Assembly (NCBI RefSeq): GCF_000744935.1
Contig: NZ_JQMW01000011.1
Coordinates: 558,001 to 622,000 of the forward strand
Direction: 5' to 3'
Length of the DNA: 64,000 nt
Source: Clostridium sp. KNHs214
GTDB lineage: Bacteria; Bacillota; Clostridia; Clostridiales; Clostridiaceae
Under the pieces are notes generated by a model that saw only the letters and a list, made by a program, of their open reading frames with translations, had not been told where the DNA came from and did not search any database. This document shows positions 44,982 through 54,581 of this stretch, one piece after another. The position numbers and the translations under genes are program-made. Each line of letters opens with the position of its first letter. Positions within the stretch are counted from its first letter, which is position 1.

Positions 44982-45870
44982 CTTCCATGACCTCCTTGTA
45001 TAATCCTACAGCCTTCGCTAGTTGTAATACCCTCTCTGCTCTATCTATAATAGGTTTATCAATCATCTTTCCATTTAAAGAAATAACTCCTAAACCTTGT
45101 TTTTCTGCTTCTCTAGCTGCTCTTACAATATCTAATGATTTATTTATTTCTTTAGCTTTAGGTGAATAAATTTCATGAACTGGCTTAATCTGCCTTGGAT
45201 TTATAACGGACTTTCCATCAAAGCCAAGCTGCTTAATTAATTGTACCTCTCTTCTAAATCCTTCTTCATTGTCTACATCTGAGTAAACAGTATCCAAAGC
45301 ATATATCCCAGCAGCTCTTGCAGCCATAACAATTTGTGTTCTTGCTCCTAATAATTCCATACCATCTGGATATCTTTTGGTTTTCATGCTGGTTACATAA
45401 TCTTCAGCTCCCAATGCTATGCCAATAAGCCTTGAACTTGAAGTAGCAATAGAATAAGCATTAATTACTCCAATAGCACTTTCAACTGCTGCCATCATCT
45501 TAGTGCTTCCCACTTTTCTGCCTATTTTTTTTTCCACTTCCTCTATAACAGCTTCCACCTGCTCTATATCTTCCTTTCTCTCTGTCTTCGGAAGTCTAAT
45601 TACATCTACGCCAGCTCTAACCACTGCTTCTATATCATCTCTTCCAAAGGGACTATCTAAACCATTTATTCTTACAACAATTTCCGTATCACCATAATCT
45701 AAAGTTTTTATAGCATTATAAACTACTAATCTAGCAGCATCTTTCTGATTTATAGCAACTGCGTCTTCCAAATCAAACATTAAGGAATCCGCTCCATAGA
45801 TAGCTGCATCCCTAATCATTCCGGGATTGCTTCCTGGAACAAACATCATAGTTCTTCTTAAACGTTCCAT
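44971..45870 (-). CDS. citE: Citrate lyase beta subunit
   Basis: 299 residues of the CitE/HpcH aldolase family. It opens RRTMMFVPGSNPGMIRDAAIYGADSLMFDLEDAVAINQKD, with the metal- and substrate-binding Glu/Asp in FDLEDAV. VVRINGLDSPFGRDDIEAVV, VIRLPKTERKEDI, MAAVESAIGVINAYSIA and IGIALGAEDYVTSMKTKR follow. This subunit is citryl-ACP oxaloacetate-lyase. Its ATG shares one base with the citD stop (TAATG), so the two are translationally coupled, and it overlaps citF downstream. Confidence 0.96.
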   Translation of the reverse strand: MERLRRTMMFVPGSNPGMIRDAAIYGADSLMFDLEDAVAINQKDAARLVVYNAIKTLDYGDTEIVVRINGLDSPFGRDDIEAVVRAGVDVIRLPKTERKEDIEQVEAVIEEVEKKIGRKVGSTKMMAAVESAIGVINAYSIATSSSRLIGIALGAEDYVTSMKTKRYPDGMELLGARTQIVMAARAAGIYALDTVYSDVDNEEGFRREVQLIKQLGFDGKSVINPRQIKPVHEIYSPKAKEINKSLDIVRAAREAEKQGLGVISLNGKMIDKPIIDRAERVLQLAKAVGLYKEVMEDEK

Positions 45871-46169
45871 TACTCAAGCGCCTCCCAATCATAATTTCCT
45901 TCAATGCCACATGCTCTATAAACTGCACACTGTAACCTAGCCCTTATTGTGCAATCTAAGGCTCCTCTATCTGTAGCTATAACTTTAACGTTTTCTACCC
46001 CTAACTTTTGTAATGTTTCTATAATAACTTTTCTAATTTGTTTACCAAATTGCTTTTCCACATTGCTTTTTAATTGTATTTCTATTCCAAAATCTTCATT
46101 TGGCAAAATCATTATTTGAATATCACTTGATTCCAAAGTTCCAACTAATGATTCTTTTATAATTTTCAT
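45870..46169 (-). CDS. citD: Citrate lyase acyl carrier (gamma) subunit
   Basis: 99 residues from ATG 46169 behind GGAAGGTGA; a GTG at 46178 lies within that site. The start MKIIKESLVGTLESSDIQIMI contains Ser14, the residue that carries the phosphoribosyl-dephospho-CoA group in CitD proteins. The C-terminus ALDCTIRARLQCAVYRACG is also typical. It carries the acetyl and citryl thioesters between CitF and CitE. It is the first gene of citDEF and lies about 60 bp downstream of icd. Confidence 0.95.
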   Translation of the reverse strand: MKIIKESLVGTLESSDIQIMILPNEDFGIEIQLKSNVEKQFGKQIRKVIIETLQKLGVENVKVIATDRGALDCTIRARLQCAVYRACGIEGNYDWEALE

Positions 46170-46232
46170 ATAATTCACCTTCCATTAACTACTATATCTT
46201 AATCACTTTGTTGTGAAAATTGCGAATATTTT

Positions 46233-47450
46233 CTATAGCAAGCTTTCTAGTTGTTTTGCTGCTAGCTTCAGCCACTCTTCAGAATTTACAATATTCTTAT
46301 TAGTTGCTTCTGAAAGCAGTGCTAAATCCTTGGTTATGATGCCTTTATCTATAGTTTCAACACACGCCCTTTCTAGTTTATCTGAAAAATCTACAAGTTC
46401 CTTTATTTCATCAAGTTCTCCACGTTTTCTAAGTGCTCCAGTCCATGCGAAAATAGTAGCCATAGGGTTAGTAGAAGTCTTCTCTCCCTTTAGGTATTTA
46501 TAATAATGTTTTTGTACTGTACCATGGGCGGCCTCATATTCAAAATATCCATCTGGTGATACTAATACAGATTTCATCATAGCCAAGCTTCCAAAAGCAG
46601 TAGCTACCAAGTCAGACATAACATCTCCATCATAATTTTTACATGCCCAAAGCATTCCGCCCTGAGATTTTACAATACGAGCAACTACATCATCAATTAA
46701 AGTATAAAAATAAACTATACCAGCTTCCTTAAATCTTTCTTTATAGGTAGTCTCATATATCCTATCAAATATAGCCTTAAAGTTAGCATCATAAGTCTTA
46801 GAAATAGTATCCTTAGTAGAAAACCAAAGGTCTATTTTCTTATCTAGTGCATAATTAAAGCAAGCCTTTGCAAAGCTTTCAATGGACTTATCCACATTAT
46901 GCATTGCCATTAAAACACCATTTCCCTTGAATTCATGAACAGTTTGTCTGGAAATTTCTTTTCCTTCACTATTAGAGAACACTATTTCAGCTTTTCCAGG
47001 TTCTTCAACTTTATATTCTACATTTTTATAAATATCACCATAGGCATGTCTGGCGATGACAATAGGTTTTTTCCATGTACTTACATAAGGATGAATAGTA
47101 TTAACTATAATAGGTTCCCTAAAAACAGTTCCATCTAAAATAGATCTAATTGTACCGTTAGGACTTTTCCACATTTTCTTTAATTTATATTCCTGCACCC
47201 TAGCCGCATTTGGAGTAATAGTTGCACATTTTACACCTACTCCATACTTTTTAATTGCCTCAGCAGCCTCAATGGTAACTTCATCATTTGTTTCATCCCT
47301 TTTTTTAATTGCAAGATCATAACATTGGGTTTTTAAATCTACATATGGAGAAATAAGTATATCCTTAATCATATGCCATAAAATACGAGTCATTTCATCT
47401 CCATTCATCTCTACTAAAGGAACTTTCATTTGGATTTTTTCACTTAACAT
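46233..47450 (-). CDS. icd: NADP-dependent isocitrate dehydrogenase, eukaryote-like subfamily
   Basis: 405 residues behind GAGGAGGATTAATAAAT. It belongs to the type II (homodimeric, eukaryote-like) class: [21 protein letters not shown] near 12-32, [40 protein letters not shown] with the substrate-binding residues, [10 protein letters not shown], and the metal-binding aspartates in [42 protein letters not shown] near 250. [40 protein letters not shown] is the cofactor region of NADP enzymes. It converts isocitrate and 2-oxoglutarate. It lies between aconitase and citrate lyase genes, so it likely works with them. Confidence 0.95.
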   Translation of the reverse strand: MLSEKIQMKVPLVEMNGDEMTRILWHMIKDILISPYVDLKTQCYDLAIKKRDETNDEVTIEAAEAIKKYGVGVKCATITPNAARVQEYKLKKMWKSPNGTIRSILDGTVFREPIIVNTIHPYVSTWKKPIVIARHAYGDIYKNVEYKVEEPGKAEIVFSNSEGKEISRQTVHEFKGNGVLMAMHNVDKSIESFAKACFNYALDKKIDLWFSTKDTISKTYDANFKAIFDRIYETTYKERFKEAGIVYFYTLIDDVVARIVKSQGGMLWACKNYDGDVMSDLVATAFGSLAMMKSVLVSPDGYFEYEAAHGTVQKHYYKYLKGEKTSTNPMATIFAWTGALRKRGELDEIKELVDFSDKLERACVETIDKGIITKDLALLSEATNKNIVNSEEWLKLAAKQLESLL

Positions 47451-47477
47451 ATTTATTAATCCTCCTCTAATGAAATT

Positions 47478-47636
47478 AGGTACATGAAAAAAATATCAAG
47501 TCAAAGATTCTGGTATATTTTGTGTCAGACAAGGAAGCAGGTTCCGCCTTTGTATGACTATCGGCGGGTTCTGTTGACGCAGTATGACGCAAAATAGACT
47601 AGCATACTGGCTTGTTATTTATTTGAATGTGTCTTA
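47478..47636. repeat. Long imperfect palindromic repeat, copy A
   Basis: About 155 bp that fold as one long hairpin. The outer arms (CAAGTCAAAGATTCTGGTAT... and ...AGACTAGCATACTGGCTTG) enclose inner arms (AAGCAGGTTCCGCC / GGCGGGTTCTGTT). About 90% alike with copy B at 58638-58786. It lies between aconitase and icd genes. Confidence 0.85.
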
Positions 47637-47641
47637 CTTAA

Positions 47642-49564
47642 TCATTGAATTTTACTTTTAATCCAAGGCAATTTTCCTCCTAGTTTTAAAATCTGTGCAT
47701 CTAATTTTGAAAGAGTATGTGTCAATGGAATATCTATATTTTTGGTAATATTTTTCAATATCACTTCTCCTGTTAAATCACCAATGGTAACCCTCAATTC
47801 ATCCCCAGCTTCAACTTTCTTATAATCCTCAGTATCTTTGAACGTTAAAGGTACAATTCCAAAATTAATTAAATTAGCCATATGAATACGAGCAAAGGAT
47901 TTTACAATAACTGCCTTAATTCCTAAATATTTGGGAGCTAATGCCGCATGTTCCCTACTAGAACCCTGTCCATAATTATCACCAGCTATAATAAATCCAC
48001 CATTATTTTCAAGAGCTTTATTATAAAAATCACTATCTTTAGACTCAAAAGCATGCTTTGATATTTCAGGTATATTACTACGTAACGGTAGTATTTTAGC
48101 TCCTGCAGGCATAATATCATCAGTGGTTATATTATCTTCTAACTTTATAAGTACCTTCCCATTTAACATATCAGGAAGAGGGTAAAAGTCAGGTAAAGGC
48201 TTAATATTAGGACCATACACCACATTTATATTCTTTGACTCTTCAATGGACACTGGCTTAACTATCATATTATCATTAACTTCAAATTTACTTGGCATTT
48301 CAATTTTTGGATATTCTCCTAAGCTTCGTGGGTCAGTTAGAACGCCAGCTAAAGCTGTGGCAACAGCTGTTTCAGGACTTGTTAAATAAGCTTTTGCATC
48401 CTTTGTTCCACTTCTCCCTTTAAAGTTTCTATTAAAAGTTCTCACAGTTACTCCTTCGGAACATGGTGCACATCCCATTCCAATACAAGGTCCACATGCA
48501 TTTTCTAATACTCTTGCACCTGCTTTAACTAAATATTTCATATCATTACTTTCAATCAAATGCTCTACCACTTGCCTTGAACCAGGACTAATGCTTAAAT
48601 GAAGCTTATCAGAGATTGTTTTATCCTTAAGCACTTTTGCAACAATTAAAAGATCTCTTAATGATGAATTAGTACAAGATCCTATATTTACTTGATCTAC
48701 TTTTATGCCAGCCACTTCAGATACTTTCTTAACATTTCCCGGGCTATGTGGCAGTGCAACCATAGGCTCTACTTTCTCTAAATCTATTTCTATTATTTCA
48801 TCATATTGAGCATCTTTATCCGCTATAATTTCAGTCCATTGTTCTTCTCGTCCTTGTGCTTTTAAAAACTTTCTTGTAACTTCATCACTTGGGAAAATGC
48901 TAGTAGTACATCCTGTTTCTGTTCCCATATTAGTAATTGTAGCCCTATCAGGCACACTTAAATTTTTCACACCATCTCCAAAATATTCAAATACCTTCCC
49001 CACTCCCCCTTTTACGTCCACACGTCTTAGTAGTTCTAAGATTACATCTTTTGCAGAAACCCACTTAGGAAGTTTTCCAGTTAATCTAACTCCTACGATT
49101 TTAGGATATTTTATTCTAAAAACTTCTCCTGCCATGGCAGCGGCAACGTCCATGCCTCCTGCACCTATAGCTAATGCTCCTATTCCTCCTGCAGTAGGTG
49201 TGTGACTATCAGAGCCAATTAAAGTTTTCCCTGGACAAGCAAATCTTTCTAAGAAAAGTTGATGACAGATACCATTTCCAGGTCTAGAAAAATAAATACC
49301 ATATTTTTGTGCAACAGACTTTAAATAATTGTGATCATCTGCATTTCTAAAATCTGTCTGTAACATGTTATGATCTACAAAACTTACACTTAATTCTGTT
49401 CTAACCCTTTCTATTCCAATTGCTTCAAACTGTAAATATGCCATAGTTCCTGTAGCATCTTGAGTTAAGGTATGATCGATTTTTAAAGCTACTTCCTCCC
49501 CTACTGCCGCTTTTCCTTCTATAATATGAGCCTTCAATATCTTTTCTGCAATAGTTCCTGACAT
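47642..49564 (-). CDS. Aconitate hydratase
   Basis: 640 residues, the length of the short aconitases of clostridia and related anaerobes, which are monomers with one [4Fe-4S] cluster. The Cys ligands appear as VNIGSCTNSSLRDLL near 295 and NACGPCIGMGCAPCSEG near 355-370. Other family marks: IDHTLTQDATGTMAYLQFEA, LIGSDSHTPTAGGIGALAIGAGGMDVAAAMAG near 117, and the C-terminal swivel domain with GDNYGQGSSREHAALAPKYLGIKAVIVKSFARIHMANLINFGIVPL. It interconverts citrate and isocitrate. It is the first gene of the series that continues with icd and citDEF, and it has a strong promoter. Confidence 0.95.
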   Translation of the reverse strand: MSGTIAEKILKAHIIEGKAAVGEEVALKIDHTLTQDATGTMAYLQFEAIGIERVRTELSVSFVDHNMLQTDFRNADDHNYLKSVAQKYGIYFSRPGNGICHQLFLERFACPGKTLIGSDSHTPTAGGIGALAIGAGGMDVAAAMAGEVFRIKYPKIVGVRLTGKLPKWVSAKDVILELLRRVDVKGGVGKVFEYFGDGVKNLSVPDRATITNMGTETGCTTSIFPSDEVTRKFLKAQGREEQWTEIIADKDAQYDEIIEIDLEKVEPMVALPHSPGNVKKVSEVAGIKVDQVNIGSCTNSSLRDLLIVAKVLKDKTISDKLHLSISPGSRQVVEHLIESNDMKYLVKAGARVLENACGPCIGMGCAPCSEGVTVRTFNRNFKGRSGTKDAKAYLTSPETAVATALAGVLTDPRSLGEYPKIEMPSKFEVNDNMIVKPVSIEESKNINVVYGPNIKPLPDFYPLPDMLNGKVLIKLEDNITTDDIMPAGAKILPLRSNIPEISKHAFESKDSDFYNKALENNGGFIIAGDNYGQGSSREHAALAPKYLGIKAVIVKSFARIHMANLINFGIVPLTFKDTEDYKKVEAGDELRVTIGDLTGEVILKNITKNIDIPLTHTLSKLDAQILKLGGKLPWIKSKIQ

Positions 49565-49604
49565 TTGTAAACTCCCCCTACTCTCTTAATTACCATTTTT
49601 TAAC

Positions 49605-49633
49605 ATTATATTACTTTAATATCCCCTAGTCAA
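49605..49633 (-). promoter_or_regulatory. Promoter of the aconitase gene
   Basis: Minus strand TTGACT (49633-49628), 17-bp spacer, TATAAT (49610-49605), about 40 bp before the aconitase start. Confidence 0.8.
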
Positions 49634-49698
49634 TATCATATATATTAATCATAATTTTACTTATACATGAATTATTGAAACTTATGATAAAAAATAAT

Positions 49699-49745
49699 AA
49701 TGCGCCACAAGTGATAATTTTAAAATTTATTACTTGTGGCGCATT
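49699..49745. terminator. Terminator of the YhgE/Pip gene
   Basis: AATGCGCCACAAGT / ACTTGTGGCGCATT stem around an AT loop, between the YhgE gene and the aconitase promoter. Confidence 0.75.
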
Positions 49746-49816
49746 TATCCTTTGCTAAATAGTGAACTAATTGCACTAATAAAAATGCCGTGAATATATT
49801 CATAAATATAAAAACA

Positions 49817-52180
49817 TTAAGCTACCTGAACCTCTTGTGTATCTTCAATATCCCCTTTATGGTTATTTTTTATCTTCTTTATTATAGTTCCTGTAAAAAA
49901 ACCGAAAATAACAAATACACAAACAAATTTAATCATAGCAATTACATTTTCTTTAAATAAAACTTTATTCATACCAGATACTATCATTCTCATCATTTTA
50001 ACTGAATATGTCATTGGTAACCATCTTCCTATAAACTCATAGAATTTAGGCGATGTTTCTATCGGGAAAGTACCTGCACAAGATGATAATTGTAAAAGTA
50101 ATGCTACAAATATTATAGGAGTTGCTACTCCTCCTATAGCATAAGATAATCCATACATAATCATAAAGAATACAATAGCAATAAATATATTATTCATATA
50201 AAAATATGCGTTATTTATTGAATGCATTCCTAAACCCTTAGTAAGTGTTATACTTAAAATTATTGCTTGAATGGCTACCATTAATGAACCTATAATAGCT
50301 TTTCCTGTAAAACTTCTTAAAAATTTATTCTTAACAACTTCTGAAAACTTCGCTAGAGTTATTATAATATTCACAAACATAGCTCCTAACCACAATGAAA
50401 GTGACATAAAGTATGGTGCTAATCCTTCTCCATAATACTTAACATCATTAATTGGCTTTTCATCAACAGTTAATGGTTCTGATATAAACTCACTCATATT
50501 CTCTGGAGTAAATTTTAGTTTTGTATTCATCTTATCATAGCCTTCACTTAAACCCTCATTTAATTCTTTACTTCCATGGCTTGCCTCTTTTAATCCGCTA
50601 CTTAAAGCAGATGTTCCATCCTTTAATTTATTACTTCCATCTAAAAGCTGATTGACTCCATCTATACCTTGCTTTTGTTTTTCATCTATTCCTTTAGCTA
50701 ACTGTATATTACCCATAGCTACTTTATTTGTTCCATCTGTAACTTGTACTGATCCATCAAAAATATTGTTTACAGCTTCTGTTGCTTTCTTTTGTCCAGC
50801 TAAAACTTCATTAGATCCATTTGAAAGTTCATTTAAAGCCCAGGATACTTGTCTAACTCCCTTAGACAACTTAGTAGCTCCTATTGAAAGTTCATCAACT
50901 GCATCGCCAACTTTATTTGTACCTACTAACATTGAAGTTGAGCCTTCTTCTAACTGCCCTAAAACCCCAACTAAAGGTCTTAATGCATCTACATTTTCTT
51001 TTAACGGTTTTGCTATATTAGTGCTTATATCTTTACTTTTAATTCCAGATAAAATAGCTTTGGATCCAGCTATTTTTGCTTTAGCTACATCCATATTCCC
51101 ATTTGCCATATCCTGTTGAGCCTGTGCTATTAAATCATAAGCTTTATTTATATTTTTACTAACAGCTTCAACACCATCACCAGCATAATTTAATTTTTTA
51201 GAAATACCATCGCTGTCTTCTGATACTTTATACTTTACGCTCTTAATTCCATCATTCAATTTTTTAGATCCATATTGTAAATTTGGCATCTGCTTGTTTA
51301 GCTCAGATAATCCATTGCTTATTTCTATTGCTCCATTGTTTATCTGTGGTATATCGGTATTTAATGCTGATAATCCTCCATTAATCTTATTAATACCTTC
51401 ATTTAATTGTGGCATCTTACCATTTAACTCACCTAACCCCTCACTAACCTGTTTTGCTCCACCATTTACAGCTTGGGCACCACTTATAAGTTCAGCAATC
51501 CTTGGATCTGATTGAGACAATTTGCCTTTGAACTGCTTTAATCCATCTATAACTCCATTTTGCCCATCTAGTAATTTATTTCCTCCATCATTAAGTTCTA
51601 AAAGACCATCTTTTAATTTTTCTGAACCGTCACTAGCCTCTTTTATAGAATCTTTTACTTCATAAAGATTATTAGATAATTCCCTGGTAGTTTCCTTAGC
51701 TAAATTTGAAGCTATTTCACTTTTTATAGTGTCAGCTGCTTTAGAAGAAACTTGTGAAAATATGAAATTAGTCCCTTTATTAGGACTATAAATTATTTCT
51801 GGCTTCTGAAACTTTCCATCAGCTGCATCAGCCACCTTTTTAGAAAAATCCTCTGGTATAATAATCATAGCATAATACTTTGTCCCATTTACACCTTTAT
51901 TAGCTTCATCATAATTTACAAATTGCCATTTCACCTTTTTATTTTCCTTAAGATTATCTGATACTTCCTCACCTATATTGTATCTTTTTCCATCTTTTGT
52001 GACAGGTTTATCCAAATTTACAAAAGCAACAGGTACTTTTTGCAAGTTACCATACGGATCCCAAAATGCCTTTAAGTAAATAGCTGAATAAAGCATTGGC
52101 ACAAACATTATAGCTATGATGGAAATAGCTATCACAGTATATGTGGTTTTTTTGCTTATCTCCTTATTACCTATCTTCAT
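49817..52180 (-). CDS. YhgE/Pip domain membrane protein
   Basis: 787 residues behind AAGGAGAAA. An N-terminal membrane helix (about 14-34), then the YhgE/Pip extracellular start (LKAFWDPYGNLQKVPVAFVNLDKPVTKDGK). A long central region is built of repeating hydrophobic-Gly units such as LNDGGNKLLDG, LSELNKQM and LVGTNKVGDA, roughly residues 180-570. Five or six helices close the protein. Lactococcal Pip is a phage receptor, and YhgE-like proteins are linked to type VII secretion or export; the real role in clostridia is unclear. It stands alone with a terminator. A Crp-type regulator gene lies upstream in the same direction behind its own terminator. Confidence 0.85.
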   Translation of the reverse strand: MKIGNKEISKKTTYTVIAISIIAIMFVPMLYSAIYLKAFWDPYGNLQKVPVAFVNLDKPVTKDGKRYNIGEEVSDNLKENKKVKWQFVNYDEANKGVNGTKYYAMIIIPEDFSKKVADAADGKFQKPEIIYSPNKGTNFIFSQVSSKAADTIKSEIASNLAKETTRELSNNLYEVKDSIKEASDGSEKLKDGLLELNDGGNKLLDGQNGVIDGLKQFKGKLSQSDPRIAELISGAQAVNGGAKQVSEGLGELNGKMPQLNEGINKINGGLSALNTDIPQINNGAIEISNGLSELNKQMPNLQYGSKKLNDGIKSVKYKVSEDSDGISKKLNYAGDGVEAVSKNINKAYDLIAQAQQDMANGNMDVAKAKIAGSKAILSGIKSKDISTNIAKPLKENVDALRPLVGVLGQLEEGSTSMLVGTNKVGDAVDELSIGATKLSKGVRQVSWALNELSNGSNEVLAGQKKATEAVNNIFDGSVQVTDGTNKVAMGNIQLAKGIDEKQKQGIDGVNQLLDGSNKLKDGTSALSSGLKEASHGSKELNEGLSEGYDKMNTKLKFTPENMSEFISEPLTVDEKPINDVKYYGEGLAPYFMSLSLWLGAMFVNIIITLAKFSEVVKNKFLRSFTGKAIIGSLMVAIQAIILSITLTKGLGMHSINNAYFYMNNIFIAIVFFMIMYGLSYAIGGVATPIIFVALLLQLSSCAGTFPIETSPKFYEFIGRWLPMTYSVKMMRMIVSGMNKVLFKENVIAMIKFVCVFVIFGFFTGTIIKKIKNNHKGDIEDTQEVQVA

Positions 52181-52573
52181 TTGTTTTTCTCCTTTATCCT
52201 GTAAAGTTTAATTATATATGACTAAAAGTCAAATATAATTAAATCATTTTTTTTAAAAAATTTCATCCCTAAAACATATACATTTATTGAAAATCCTTTA
52301 TTCAATTACTATATATATTTATTATGTAATTATCCTCCATGGATTTTAATTAGTCTTTTTATGCCTTTTAATATCCATTAAATGGTGTAATTATGCGTCT
52401 GTAATCTTTTTTACAAATTTCCATCTCTTCTTATTCAAATACTAGCTTATGTGTTTCTTTTTAACAAAAAATTAATAATTTAATATAAAATAAGAGCCTT
52501 ATCTACATATGGTATATTCGTCAGATAAAGCTCATTTTATATTAAATTATTATTATAAATTAATATACTCATT
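52181..52573. other. Intergenic region upstream of YhgE
   Basis: No gene seen. It contains the terminator of the Crp/Fnr gene (52478-52540); the remainder is AT-rich promoter sequence for the YhgE gene without a clear box pair. Confidence 0.55.
52478..52540 (-). terminator. Terminator of the Crp/Fnr regulator gene
   Basis: Long stem AATATAAAAT-AAGAGCCTTATCT with AGATAAAGCTCATTTTATATT (few mismatches), loop of about 20 bases, downstream of the regulator stop. Confidence 0.75.
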
Positions 52574-53257
52574 TTATTTATTACAATTATTAGTTAAATA
52601 CCTTTTTAATCTATTTATATCCTTTATTACTATACTCCTATTTTCTGAAGTTATTATGTTTTCTTGTTTAAACTTCTTCAGAGTTCTGGTAACTGTAATT
52701 CTTGAACATCCTATTATATCTGCAATATCTTGGTGAGTTAAATTTATTACTATTTTTTCATTATTAGTTCCTATTTCTTTTGACTGAGTCCATAATCTTA
52801 TTAAAGTATCTGCTACCTTTTGTGTAGAATCATTAAAACATATATTTACCATTTGAGTCATTGATATTCTATACTTCCTAACTAAGCTATGAATTATGAA
52901 TCTATATATGTCAGCATTAAAATCTAAAAGTTTTTCTACTTCTCTTGAGTGAATTATAGATATGTCAGTGTTTTGTATAGCTGTATTTATAAAACAATCA
53001 GCTACACCTTCAAAATACTCTTCCTCTCCAAAGATTTCTCCCGGTTTTAAATAATAAAGATATTTTTCATCTCCATTACTATTATAAAAACTTCTTTTCA
53101 CGCTACCATTAGTAACTACAGCTATAAACCTCTTTTCCCTAATTATTATTTGCTCATTTTTGCGAAAACTTCTTTTTTCCCCATAATTACTAAAATCATT
53201 CAAGAAAAAATTTCTCATTTCATGCTGTTTTTCACAATCAAATAATTCTTCATACAT
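52574..53257 (-). CDS. Crp/Fnr family transcriptional regulator
   Basis: 227 residues from ATG 53257 behind TGGGTGA. The N-terminal cyclic-nucleotide-binding-like beta-roll spans about 25-120 (IIIREKRFIAVVTNGSVKRSFYNSNGDEKYLYYLKPGEIFGEEEYF). The C-terminal helix-turn-helix is LTHQDIADIIGCSRITVTRTLKKFKQENII near 175-205. There is no N-terminal Cys set for an Fe-S cluster as in Fnr, and the cAMP-binding Arg/Ser are not evident, so the ligand is unknown. It may control the neighbouring YhgE gene, but a terminator separates them. Confidence 0.88.
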   Translation of the reverse strand: MYEELFDCEKQHEMRNFFLNDFSNYGEKRSFRKNEQIIIREKRFIAVVTNGSVKRSFYNSNGDEKYLYYLKPGEIFGEEEYFEGVADCFINTAIQNTDISIIHSREVEKLLDFNADIYRFIIHSLVRKYRISMTQMVNICFNDSTQKVADTLIRLWTQSKEIGTNNEKIVINLTHQDIADIIGCSRITVTRTLKKFKQENIITSENRSIVIKDINRLKRYLTNNCNK

Positions 53258-53325
53258 TTCTATCACCCAATTTAATGAATTTTTATTTTTTATATTTTGC
53301 TTATTATATCAAAAGGAATTTAAAA

Positions 53326-53369
53326 AGTGAAGAGCATTGTAGCAACAAAATACTACAATACTCTTCACT
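53326..53369 (-). terminator. Terminator of the 5-oxoproline module
   Basis: 17-bp arms AGTGAAGAGCATTGTAG / CTACAATACTCTTCACT with one mismatch, followed on the minus strand by TTTTTAAATT. Confidence 0.85.
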
Positions 53370-53409
53370 CTACTCTATAAATTTTAAATAAGAAATGTAC
53401 TAGATAAAA

Positions 53410-53871
53410 TTAACTAATATATTGTATCATAAATTTTCTCCAATCTCCATGATGCACATATATATCATTTTTATCTATTTTATTATTTTTATCATTATAC
53501 TTATACATATAGGCTTTTTGAATCCTCGCTGATTCACCTTCCAAAACTTCTACATCTGTTAATATTCTACTGTATTCGTTGCTAGAATCGTTTTCCCTTA
53601 TATATCCCTCCATTTTATCTAATATTTTAAGGTTTTCCTTAAAATTTTTAAAACTTATAAGCTCACCGTATACAAAATCTTTTCCATCTACTAAAGCTGG
53701 ATATCCTCGTTTTGCTAAATGATAAAGTTTACCTTTAACTCTAGCTTTTTTTCTATCTAATATTATATCTCTTAGATATCTTTCATAGTTAAAAAAATTA
53801 TTCATTAAACTTCCATAAACAAATACATTCTTTACTTCTTCAACTTCCATATTAACTTTAGTTTCTAACAT
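53410..53871 (-). CDS. Gamma-glutamylcyclotransferase-like (AIG2/GGCT) protein
   Basis: 153 residues. The start [21 protein letters not shown] carries the phosphate- and substrate-binding YGSL motif of the GGCT fold, and the conserved Glu lies in the [13 protein letters not shown] region near residue 88. Members form 5-oxoproline (pyroglutamate) from gamma-glutamyl-amines or peptides. Its start overlaps the end of pcp by 7 bases. Pcp also releases 5-oxoproline, so the pair suggests a shared route for pyroglutamyl compounds. The exact substrate is not determined. Confidence 0.82.
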   Translation of the reverse strand: MLETKVNMEVEEVKNVFVYGSLMNNFFNYERYLRDIILDRKKARVKGKLYHLAKRGYPALVDGKDFVYGELISFKNFKENLKILDKMEGYIRENDSSNEYSRILTDVEVLEGESARIQKAYMYKYNDKNNKIDKNDIYVHHGDWRKFMIQYIS

Positions 53872-54515
53872 ATTTTACCACCAGTCTCTTTAATATCTTC
53901 TTTAGTTTCAATAGCTGCTTCTATAGCTAACTTTAATCCTTTAGTTATACTTTCCAACGCCATAGAAGGCATATTTCTCTTGTCTACTACTTGTTCTGGT
54001 ATAAATGGAACATGTATAAATCCTCCAATAGTATTCTTAAATTCTTTATCTAGATGGTATAAAAGTCCATACATTATGTGATTACATACAAAAGTTCCTG
54101 CAGTATTAGAAACTGAAGCTGGAATACCACCTTCCTGTATCTTTTTAACCATAGCTTTTATTGGAATGCTTGCAAAATATGCATTTTCTCCATCATTAAA
54201 TATTTTTTCATCTATGATACTATTTCCTTCATTATCTGGTATCCTAGCATCATCCATATTTATTGCAACTCTTTCTATAGTAATATCGTATCTTCCCCCT
54301 GCTTGTCCTACACATACCACCATATCAGGTTGTTCTGCTTTTATAGCTTCTGCAAGCTTTCTTACAGATTTTTTAAATACTGTAGGAATCTCTACTTTAA
54401 CAATCTTAGCTCCGTTTATTTCTTCTGGGAGTTTTTTAACAGCTTCAAGAGCTGGATTTATGCTTTCTCCTCCAAAGGGATCAAATCCTGTAACCAATAC
54501 TTTTTTCATCTTCAT
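53865..54515 (-). CDS. pcp: Pyroglutamyl peptidase I
   Basis: 216 residues, standard length for the C15 cysteine peptidase that removes N-terminal pyroglutamate from peptides in the cytosol. [26 protein letters not shown] is the family start, the catalytic Glu lies in [21 protein letters not shown] near 80, the nucleophile Cys is in [22 protein letters not shown] near 143, and the catalytic His is in [12 protein letters not shown] near 167. Two ATGs two codons apart both fit the TAGGAGAG site. It is downstream of the DUF979 gene and overlaps the GGCT gene, so all four genes form one unit. Confidence 0.96.
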   Translation of the reverse strand: MKMKKVLVTGFDPFGGESINPALEAVKKLPEEINGAKIVKVEIPTVFKKSVRKLAEAIKAEQPDMVVCVGQAGGRYDITIERVAINMDDARIPDNEGNSIIDEKIFNDGENAYFASIPIKAMVKKIQEGGIPASVSNTAGTFVCNHIMYGLLYHLDKEFKNTIGGFIHVPFIPEQVVDKRNMPSMALESITKGLKLAIEAAIETKEDIKETGGKIC

Positions 54516-54581
54516 TCTCTCCTAACATAACGACGTAAAATTTATTTCAATATTAATCCTAAAAATCTTATAAACTCTATA

